Made by a program: the position numbers and the translations under genes
The notes under the pieces: model-generated
Databases searched by the model: none
Told to the model about the DNA's origin: nothing
Seen by the model: the letters and a program-made list of their open reading frames with translations, nothing else
Assembly: GCF_003255815.1 (NCBI RefSeq)
Contig: NC_037674.1
Span: forward strand, 18,743,116 to 18,807,115
Direction of reading: 5' to 3'
Origin: Theropithecus gelada
Taxonomy: Eukaryota; Chordata; Mammalia; Primates; Cercopithecidae
DNA: 64,000 nt
Part shown: positions 56,072-64,000 of the stretch, piece after piece
Position numbering within the stretch: position 1 is the first letter of the stretch
How the letters are laid out: the number at the start of each line of letters is the position of its first letter

Positions 56072-56362
56072 GCCAGGCACGGTGGCTCACGCCTGTAATC
56101 CCAGCACTTTGGGAGGCCAAGGCGGGTGGATCACCTGAAGTCAGGAGTTCGAGACCAGCCTGACCAATATGATGAAACCCCGACCCTACTAAAAATACAA
56201 AAATTAGCCAGGTGTGGCGGCATGTGGCTATAATCTCAGCTACTCAGGGGGCTGAGACAGGAGAATCGCTTGAACCTGGGAGGTAGAGGTTGCAGTGAGC
56301 TGAGATTGTGCAGTTGCACTCCAACCTGGGCAACAAGAGCGAAATTCCGTCTTAAAAAAAAA
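56072..56362 (+). mobile_element. Alu in TUBGCP4 3'UTR
   Basis: Full-length, old Alu with a short A tail. Confidence 0.88.
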
Positions 56363-56713
56363 AGTATTCTCCAATAAGAAGGTCTTTAAGAAAAAACTGA
56401 GATCAAGTTGTTAGAGTTTTAAATAGTGAAGACTGCAGGCCCAATTACCCATCTTACACAAGCCATAGGGGTTGAAGTTATCTTAATATGGCCCAGCCAT
56501 CACTGGTAATCAATATTCATATCAGTGTGAGTAAAAATAAATATTCATTGAACAACGCCCTCCAAACTGAAAAAGAATGCAGTGTTCTGGCATCAGTTTA
56601 TAGTCACTGAATCTGGTCTTCATCACTGCATCTACACACACAGGGAAGCTCTGACAACCTTATTCCTTTCTATTATCAAGTAAAGATCACCCTTTCCACT
56701 GCTATCTCTAGAG

Positions 56714-56915
56714 CAGGAGTTGGCAAACTATGGCCTGCTGCCTGTTTTTGTAAATACAGTTTTACTGAAACACAGCCATGCCCATTTGTTTACCCATTGT
56801 CTATGGTTGCTTTCATGCCCTCACAGCAAAGGTGAGTAGTTGTGATGGATCAAATAGCCCACAAAGCCTGAAATATTTACTCTTTGGCCCTTTACAGAAA
56901 AAAACTTGATCCCTG
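56714..56915 (+). mobile_element. Non-autonomous hAT DNA transposon with intact 8-bp target duplication
   Basis: 202 bp from CAGGAGTTGGCAAACTATGG to CTTGATCCCTG, with imperfect terminal inverted repeats. Flanking CTCTAGAG (56706-56713) and CTTTAGAG (56916-56923) form an 8-bp duplication with one mismatch, typical of hAT elements. Confidence 0.85.
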
Positions 56916-57537
56916 CTTTAGAGAATGAGAAGCCATGAACGGGGATCAGTGATGCCAGAGGAAGGGAAGGAACAGCTTCCAGCCATTGTGACAATAATAA
57001 TAATATTGGGTCTTTGACTAGAACTTGTAACATTTCCAAGTGTTCTCACTTGTGCTTCTCATGTGTATCTTCCGGAAGGTCATTCCATCAAGCTTATGGT
57101 CACTGTCCCTTCATGGCAGTTGGTCCTTTCGTTCTCCCTTTAGCTCTTAAGTGGGGGAATACCCACAGGTCAGCTGTTAGTGATCTCAGCTCTAAAGAGA
57201 GAGAGCATGAGGTCTTTCTTAAACTGTCAGGAAACAGAACTGTGCCCAATTCCGCTCAACTTTTGGCACAACTGTTAATCTGGGCCTTCACCTACTTTAA
57301 ACTGAGTTTTTGCAAGCACAGCATTTTAGACACCCTGGAATAACCTTTTGGGAATGATGCCACAGAATAAAGTTCACTCTTAACTTTGCAATTTCCTTGG
57401 CTAGCTGTCCTCCTAAAGTGAATAAGCCTATTGAAAACCTCGAGAAAATACTATGTTTGTCTTGTCATTTGTTCTGAGATTAAGCTCAAAGAAACAGATG
57501 AAGAAATCCCAGTTACTACAACCAAAGAGATTCAACA

Positions 57538-57543
57538 TTTATT
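57538..57543 (-). other. Candidate TP53BP1 poly(A) signal
   Basis: Plus-strand TTTATT reads AATAAA on the minus strand, 139 nt past the TP53BP1 stop. It would give a short 3'UTR ending near 57515-57525, about 120 bp short of the proximal TUBGCP4 end. A longer minus-strand UTR is also possible. Confidence 0.4.
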
Positions 57544-57681
57544 TTATCATAAAAGTTCAGCAAATAAAACTATATACAAGATCCATGCAAGGAATCCAGT
57601 TACACACAAGACACATTTAAAACCTGGTTAAAACACAATCTCCACGATAGCAGGGAATAAAACCAGTAAGACCAAGTATCT

Positions 57682-57869
57682 TTAGTGAGAAACGTAATCG
57701 TGTTTATATTTTGGATGCTGCTTGAATCCAATTCTCTCCCCAACAATGAGGCACTGGATCACCCACTCTTGTGACACGACAGGCAGCTGCAATGCTTCAG
57801 CACACTTCAGCACCGAGGCTGGGCAAGAGGGGTCTGTCACCACCACATCAAATACCCCTAAAGCAATAT
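57682..57869 (-). CDS. TP53BP1: TP53BP1 terminal coding exon
   Basis: 188 nt, acceptor cttgcag|atattg and stop TAA at 57682-57684. It encodes [18 protein letters not shown]...KYKHDYVSH. Confidence 0.97.
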
Positions 57870-60800
57870 CTGCAAGGAGCAAGTGAAAGTGAAGAAGGAA
57901 AGTACACTCAATTTAGCCCTCCATTACAAAGAGACATTTGATTCTAACCAATACATCCCACTCTGCACAAACCAAAGCCCTATTATGTCAAACACACTGC
58001 TGATCATGACCAAAAGTAGAGGTATAATCACTATGTGCTGACCTTGTAGAAATATTTAACAAATATATGCCCAGTGCTTCATTTATGGTGACTCACCTCT
58101 TGAAGGTGGTACTTTTCTTCTCTAAGAAACATGGATACGGTCAACCTATTAGGCCTGAGCCTTGGACCACAAGGCCTGACACCTAGAGGTCTAAGGAGAT
58201 CTCTCGAACAAAGATACACACACACACACACAGGTACCTTTGTTATGGGCACTTGAATGGTGCTGCTTCACAGAGGCTGCCCCTCCAGTCATGAGGATCT
58301 CAGACCAGAGCTCCAGGAAGTTCTGCTGTTGGTCTGATACCAAGAGTACCTTCAGATTCTGGAAAGGATTTTCACGGGGTTGCCTAGGAAGGAGACAGAG
58401 AGATAGCCCTATGTAACTGGAAAGGACCTTAGCATGACAAGTAATATCCAACAAACCACCTTTCTGCAAAGGGACTCATGTACATCTGAATGCTTTCAAA
58501 ACTAAGTGCCCCATCAGGCATAGTGTTTCAAGCCTGTAATCCCAGCACTTTGGGAAGCTGTGGTGGTTGGATCTCTTGGGCCCGGGAGTTCGAGACCAGC
58601 CTAGGCAATATGGCGACACCCCATCTCTACAAAAAATAACAAATTAGCTGGGTATGGTGGCGAGTGCCTGTAGTCCCAGCAGCTTGGGAGGCTGAGGTAG
58701 GAGGATCACTTCAGCCTGGGAGGTTGAGCCTGCAGTAAGTCATCATTGTGCCACTGTACCCCAGCCTAGGTGACAGAGCAAGACTTCATCTCAAAAAGCT
58801 AAGCCCTATATTAGGGTCCCCCTTCTCTTCCTTCTTTCTGTGAATGACCTGTATTCCTTGCAATCCTGGCTTTCTGATTTCCATGTTTGTTCTGGGGCTG
58901 AGAATAATCTGAATCATGCTCCTGAGCCTATATATTTTTAATGTTCGCTTAAAACTTAGTTCTCTAACTTTACAGGTTGAGAATATTGACCCTATATACA
59001 AATCTTCACACATTTTCAAAAGGTTCCTAGCCAATGTAACCTATGGAAATAAACTAAACTCCTGAAGGCATTTCAAACCCAAATTTATCCTACAGACATT
59101 CCAATTTCTAGAAAGCTTTACTCTCTCACCTAGATTCTCTTCCCTCCAAAGCTTGCTGTCTTCCTGTCTATACAATTCTGGATGGGCTTTCAAATACTTA
59201 CCAGTCCAGAATTCTTTGCTCCTCAAGGCTGTACCCAGCTGGCAACAGATAATTACGGTAGTTCTGGAGCTGGTTGGCATGGCAACTATCATGGACCCAG
59301 ACATGAGACACACAAGGAATCCCACTGGCAAGGCACAGGAAGTACTTCCGGGTTCGACAATGCTGATCCGCAATTAGAAGACACTGGTAAGCTGTGTTAC
59401 ACTGGAAGACAAGAAGCAGAGCCAATGGGTTTGGTGACTTCTGTGGAAAGCTCCTAAGCAGCAGCCATAGTGAGCTATGAAGAGCAGATCTGAAGACTCC
59501 CAACTACTACCCAACGTGTGATTTAGTCTATCCTTCTGCCCAAGGCCACTCTTCTCACTGAAAGGCCCAAACGATTTCCACAGATATTCTCTCTGCCTCA
59601 CCTGCAGCATTCTGAGGACCTAAATCCTCAAGGGACAAACAAGACCTATGAACTCAGCCTTTAAGGCTAAGAATCAGCAACCCTAATAGGGGTTTCTACT
59701 ACTAAACATAAATATCAATCTTCTTTTGTCCCAGCAACAGAACCAGAGCCATTAACTAACCCAAGGTCCTAACTTCTCTTCCCTATACACAACAAAAATT
59801 ATATTTCATGCAACGACATTTTGGCAGTTTCTCAGTTCTTGAAATCTCTGGCTACTTTATCCAGGTTCCCCAACCCCTCTCAGGCCTCTTCTCACACAGC
59901 AAGTTGGCTCTTCTCATTGCCACTATATTAGGTTACACAAAGAAACTCCTCACCTGGGCTTCATTGAAATCTTCAAGGATATAGCCAGCCCCTGCTCGAA
60001 GCTGGGATTCTGTATACTGCTTGTTGAAAGGAGGAATTTCTAAAAATTCTACATTAAAAAAAATAAGATAATAATTACTGAGTGGTTTTCTTACTTGCTA
60101 CCTTATACCTGCTTCTTACTGCCCCCTTTTCACTCCCCAGCTATCTATCCACAGCAGTGTGTCCCCAAAGACAGGCCAAGGGCTTCCCCATGGGTCAGAA
60201 AGAGATCTGTCTTGAGGCCTTTAAAATGCTGCCAAAAGAAGGGACAAGAGCAGGAGGAATTGGGAAGATGAGGACTGGAGGTAGGTCCTAGACCTAAAAA
60301 CATCCAAGGTTCCTGCACCGGACTGTTCACAGGGATGGGCGCACAACCATTTCCCACAGTGACATATTCCAACTTGAATAACCCTTACCATCAGGAAGTT
60401 CCCTTTGTGTCTATCCTAAATCTTTCCTGTTGAAAACTAAACCCCATTTCCTCTAGTTCTACCTTCTGTGGAGATGAATAGCTGATGAACACTTTATAAT
60501 AAACCCTTCATATTCCCACTGCATCAGCCTTTTTACCCCGTTGTACACTAAAACTTTGATAAACCAGAATGGTCAATGAAATATGGGTTTAAAATTTTAA
60601 CGGATTAAGTGAAGGTTAGAAAATCCTGTTTCAACCTTTTTATTGAAAACTATCTACCTTTGATGATCTTGAAGTACCTCAGGACACTGAACACCAATGA
60701 CTGCTCTATAGTCTTGAGGGTGAAGTAGAAGATATGAGAGATGAGGCTGAAGCTGTAATGACCCTAGGCAATTAGAAATTGCTTCTTTTGACCAAATATC

Positions 60801-63670
60801 TAATTTGAGCTTGTTTTCTTGTCATCTGCTCCTCTCATATATAAATAACACATTAAAAAAAAAAAAAGAAAAGAAAAGCAAGACATTAGAGATTTTAGTT
60901 AATTAGGAGTTTTGGGAAATTAAGTTCTAATTAACTGAAATTTTTATCACAAATTTTAAAACCCAACCCAATCCAATGCGTAAGGTTCAATGCCAGTACC
61001 ACTCCCCTTCCCCTTCACACCCAGTGGTAAAACCTACAGCAGATCCCTTGTGGAGACGGCTCCCCCTTCAGTGCCCTCGCTGCCTGCTGGAGCAGCCCAG
61101 GCAGTGCTGAGGCCCCATGTCAGGGGTCTCCATCTCCACTTAGTTCTGACTAGCCAACCTATTCACTTTTATTCTCTTTTCTTGATTCAGCATTCTCCAC
61201 ATTCTTCTCAAACAGAAATCCCAAAACAGAAACTCTACATGGTTTTAAGAAACTCAGAATATAGCAGAGCTGTTTCTCAGCTTTGTCTCGATATAGCACG
61301 TCACAATCTTCGCACCAAGATTCTACTGCTGAGTCACTGCCGGCACCCCGCACAGTCCTGCATTTTTCTCAAGACTTCTACTTTATGTCTGCTTAATCCA
61401 GGACGGGTCTATTTAGATGTTAATCCTTAATTATATTTCCTTGCATTTGTCTAATGAAATATTACCCTGTCTAGGCAGTGTGTTTCTCTAATTTTTCTCG
61501 AGTAGTCTGGGTTCCAATTTCTTCATTTTTGAGGTATGAGTGCCCTGCCCAGCCAGATGCTAAAATGAACAGATTGTTAATCCTGCCATCTAAATCAAGT
61601 ATGAAGGTACTAAATAAACCCAACTCCAGGGTCAATCCCTGTGTCTGAAGGATCTCTGATGGTGTGCCACCCAACGAGATTAGGTACCAAACTCATTAAT
61701 AAATACATCTCCTAAGATGGATTTAAATATTTTACTGAGCTTCTGTTATAAGCTGGTGTCTAAGAATTCCCATTTATCTGTAACACCTACCAAACAGTTT
61801 CTTAAAAACTATAATTCTGCAGAGGATTGTTTTAGTAGTAGATGTCTTCCTCCTTCTTGAGATTGAGAAACCCCTAAGCATTCTCATACACTGAAAATAT
61901 CAAGGATTCTGGTACTGTTGGGCGCCAACATAAAGACACATTCACCATAACCACACTTTCTATCAGAAACCTGGAGATCCCTTCAAAAACACTGTCCAAA
62001 TGCTTCATTTTATTTTTATGAGTGGAGTTTATTACATCTCACATAGGCACACACATTTTAATGAAACTGGACAGCCTGCATCTCATACCAGTCAGCTTTC
62101 TTGACTATGCTGAACCAAGCAACAGACAAAACATCTATAGAGCTGCCTTGTGAAGTCCTGGTTTCGAGTCCAGCAATATTGTATAAGGGGGGGGAAAAAA
62201 AAAAACCATGACCATGACCACTGTTTTAATGCCATGACATGCCTCTATGCAGAATCCTCAAAAGACTCCTAATTAGTCCTGTCCAGGAAACTCTTCAAAT
62301 ACCTTATTCCCACTGTGCCTATCTGACAGTTTGACAAGCTAGCTGTTGCACACACACAACCTTGAAATCCCACCACACCACATCTACTCACTCCCACAGC
62401 CCAACTCTCCCACACCAGAGCCTGTCTACTCAACAACTCTCTGTGCACCTTCCTAATAGCATACACCTGAATTGCAACTCCCTGATCATCCTTTCCATGT
62501 CCTTGTACATATCTACACATGGCTGCAGGCAGTGAGATACAGTTTTGGTTAATTAGGAAAGAGTCATCCACGTACCTGAAATGCCAACCCTCACAGATCT
62601 CCAGCGGTGCTATTTTATGATAACCATGTTGCCTAATTCAATTCCCTCTTGCAAGACAACATTAGTCAGAACTCTAACTTGTATAACATCATTCCATCTG
62701 GACCTTTAGCCTTGACAGACACATTTAGATACTACTGTCAGTCACTTATTTATAGTGTATACATTTATGTCTGCTCATTCCCTCTCCTAGATCACACATT
62801 TTTCAGACTTCTCCCCACTGCAGCCTTCACTCAAAAACAGACAACACAGAAATAAATGCAATGTACAGATTTAATTTAAGGTTAAAGAGAGGTACAAGAG
62901 TTGAAAAGGCCTGGAAGCTGTTTCTTTGCAATCACCCTGAGGAACCGGGCACCCCAAAGTCCCAGTCTCAGACCTCAGGAGAATGAACCTTACCCTCCAC
63001 GTGGGTTTGCTCTAGCAGATGCCCAAAGAACACAAATGGGGAAAATGGCAGGGCATTCAGACCCGATTGACTTGGATGGCTGCAGTAGGCTAAAATGACA
63101 GAGCTCTAGTCCCAAATTTGTCACTATTGTGGACAAAAAAAACACAAAAAAAACCAAAAAGTTATTTAACCTTTAACCTCTCCAAACTTGTTTCCTCATC
63201 CATAAAACAGATAAGATCTATCTCCCATCTGCCTCACAGGATTGTTTTCAGGAACCACTCACTGAGAGGAATTTTGTGAAAACAGTCTATAAACTGTTAA
63301 AAAGCAGGATACAGAATAATTTCTATGACCAAGATCCCAGCTGCTACTTGCCTTGCCTCCTCTACATACAGCAGGGGGACCACCAGCTCATAAGTGACTG
63401 GAAAAGAAAGAAGTGCCTATATGTCAGAGCTCCCAGGGCTTCCTAAGGCCTTACCCTCTTCTTCCTCACTGCTTCCTGTAGGACCATCTGACAGTTTGGA
63501 GCGGCTGGCCAACTTGTCACTGGTTGTGGCCATGGTAAGGAGGAATGCATAGCCCAGAAACAAGGTCTTGTTCAGAGGCAAAGGTCCTCTCTGCTCTTCC
63601 AGGGCAGAGGGTTCACCGGTGTTGTCTCCACTCTCACAGGGGCTCACAAACTCTCCTGCCCCCACTGCAC
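57682..63670 (-). CDS. TP53BP1: TP53BP1 3' part: tandem BRCT domains of p53-binding protein 1
   Basis: Five minus-strand exons (63670-63455, 60048-59954, 59401-59202, 58383-58238, 57869-57682) join in frame to the last 280 residues and a TAA stop. 53BP1 is a chromatin-bound scaffold in double-strand-break repair; its C-terminal tandem BRCT repeats bind p53 and gamma-H2AX. Landmarks: [15 protein letters not shown] and [16 protein letters not shown] ahead of BRCT1; [40 protein letters not shown] and [16 protein letters not shown] in BRCT1; [20 protein letters not shown] and [17 protein letters not shown] in BRCT2; C-terminus KYKHDYVSH. The human protein is about 1972 residues, so most of the gene lies to the right. 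All junctions are phase-consistent and no lesion is seen. Confidence 0.97.
58214..58231. repeat. (CA)n next to a TP53BP1 donor
   Basis: On the minus strand a (TG)n tract lies about 7 bp inside the intron after the BRCT2 exon. Confidence 0.9.
58238..58383 (-). CDS. TP53BP1: TP53BP1 BRCT2 exon
   Basis: 146 nt, acceptor tcctag|gcaacc and donor caaag|gtacct. It encodes [18 protein letters not shown]...SSAHNK. A (CA)n tract starts a few bases past the donor. Confidence 0.95.
58512..58797 (+). mobile_element. Alu in TP53BP1 intron
   Basis: Old Alu antisense to TP53BP1, with almost no A tail. It is the last Alu in the window. Confidence 0.85.
59202..59401 (-). CDS. TP53BP1: TP53BP1 BRCT1 exon (CNTAYQCLL...)
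   Basis: 200 nt, acceptor cttccag|tgtaac and donor gactg|gtaagt. Residues [15 protein letters not shown]...EEQRILD plus two bases of Trp. Confidence 0.96.
59954..60048 (-). CDS. TP53BP1: TP53BP1 BRCT1 exon ([10 protein letters not shown]...)
   Basis: 95 nt, acceptor aatgtag|aatttt and donor gcccag|gtgagg. It completes a split Glu and encodes [19 protein letters not shown]...FNEAQ. The intron before it is 3.4 kb and free of Alus. Confidence 0.94.
60049..63454. other. Alu-free TP53BP1 intron
   Basis: 3.4 kb without Alu or young L1. It holds an L3/CR1-like piece (60395-60540), an A/GAAAA tract near 60855 and a G8A11 run near 62188. I could not identify the rest (for example 61000-62850). Confidence 0.6.
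60395..60540. mobile_element. L3/CR1-like LINE fragment
   Basis: CAGGAAGTTCCCTTTGTGTC...CCATTTCCTCTAGTTC...GTGGAGATGAATAGCTGATG follows the mammalian L3/CR1 consensus order. Confidence 0.55.
63455..63670 (-). CDS. TP53BP1: TP53BP1 exon preceding and opening BRCT1
   Basis: 216 nt, acceptor cttcccag|gtgcag and donor gaagagg|gtaagg. It encodes [17 protein letters not shown]... through GSSEEEE. Confidence 0.94.
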
Positions 63671-64000
63671 CTGGGAAGGACAGGGGGCACAGTTACTAGG
63701 GGGATATACACCATTGCCTTGGCAAAAGCCTTAGCACCAAAAAGCCCCAGCACCAAGCATGACCTGATGGGTAGGCAACGTCCTGATGAACTTATCTGAG
63801 CCAGAAACCAAAGACCATTCCAATGGCCAACCATTCTAAATGACCAACAGCCTAGGATGAAATTTACAACAAACAAATTTACATATTTAAATTTTACAGA
63901 GTCATAATGTATACAGTGTTTTCATAAATGAAAATTAACCAAGTATTGTTTTCATATAGCCACACCAAATACTTATGAGGTCATCTGAAGGAAGAGGTGG

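Larger units (their letters stand above)
55525..57400 (+). other. TUBGCP4 3'UTR (approximate)
   Basis: Non-coding sequence after the stop contains an old SINE-like piece (about 55785-55900), an Alu and a hAT element. AATAAA hexamers at 56536-56541 and 57366-57371 are candidate poly(A) signals; the second sits in Alu-free sequence just before the TP53BP1 tail. Longer forms overlapping TP53BP1 are possible. Confidence 0.5.

Noticed and set aside
62155..62180. tRNA B-box-like GGTTTCGAGTCC
   Set aside because: One extra T relative to the B box, and no A box or cloverleaf in the preceding 70 bases.
1..64000. A previously undescribed gene system
   Set aside because: All strong coding signal is explained by ADAL, ZSCAN29, TUBGCP4 and TP53BP1, and most of the rest by known repeat classes. 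I saw no unexplained spliced gene or RNA.

Overview
The window is primate nuclear DNA, most likely from an Old World monkey. It has a mammalian exon/intron layout, very dense Alu repeats, and several young AluY copies with a 'CTCAAGCCTG' variant at the 5' head (window start, 5666, 16973, 24586, 35307). I know that variant from cercopithecoid AluY subfamilies rather than from human AluY. The gene order matches human 15q15.3: ADAL, ZSCAN29, TUBGCP4, TP53BP1. All four genes are known, and I found no undescribed gene system.

Layout. (1) 1-2234: the last two coding exons of ADAL (+), an N6-methyl-AMP deaminase; the rest lies off the left edge. (2) 2235-11340: intergenic or 3'UTR sequence filled with Alu, L2, L1-tail and LTR-like repeats. 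(3) 11398-20645: the complete ZSCAN29 coding region (-) in five coding exons, encoding SCAN, two MSANT/Myb-like domains on duplicated exons, and six C2H2 fingers. An assembly gap (16564-16836) lies inside a young Alu in its intron. (4) About 21150-22470: a CpG island with ETS and NRF1 motifs, placed as a shared promoter for ZSCAN29 (-) and TUBGCP4 (+). (5) 22103-55524: the complete TUBGCP4 coding region (+) in 18 coding exons, 667 codons, with an NAGNAG acceptor at exon 13. Its introns carry Alus, L1 tails, MaLR LTRs, hAT transposons, MIRs and a 7SL RNA pseudogene. (6) 57682-63670: the last five coding exons of TP53BP1 (-), encoding the tandem BRCT domains. The gene runs off the right edge and is convergent with TUBGCP4.

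The genes do not form a functional pathway. ADAL handles methylated AMP, ZSCAN29 is a nuclear DNA-binding protein, TUBGCP4 is a gamma-tubulin ring complex subunit and TP53BP1 acts in double-strand-break repair. What they share is arrangement: convergent tails for ADAL/ZSCAN29 and TUBGCP4/TP53BP1, and a divergent promoter for ZSCAN29/TUBGCP4. Every exon boundary was placed by reading-frame continuity, GT/AG sites and recalled human protein sequences. No alignment was run. Repeat family names and edges are by eye, with edges good to about 5-20 bp for Alus and looser for old repeats.
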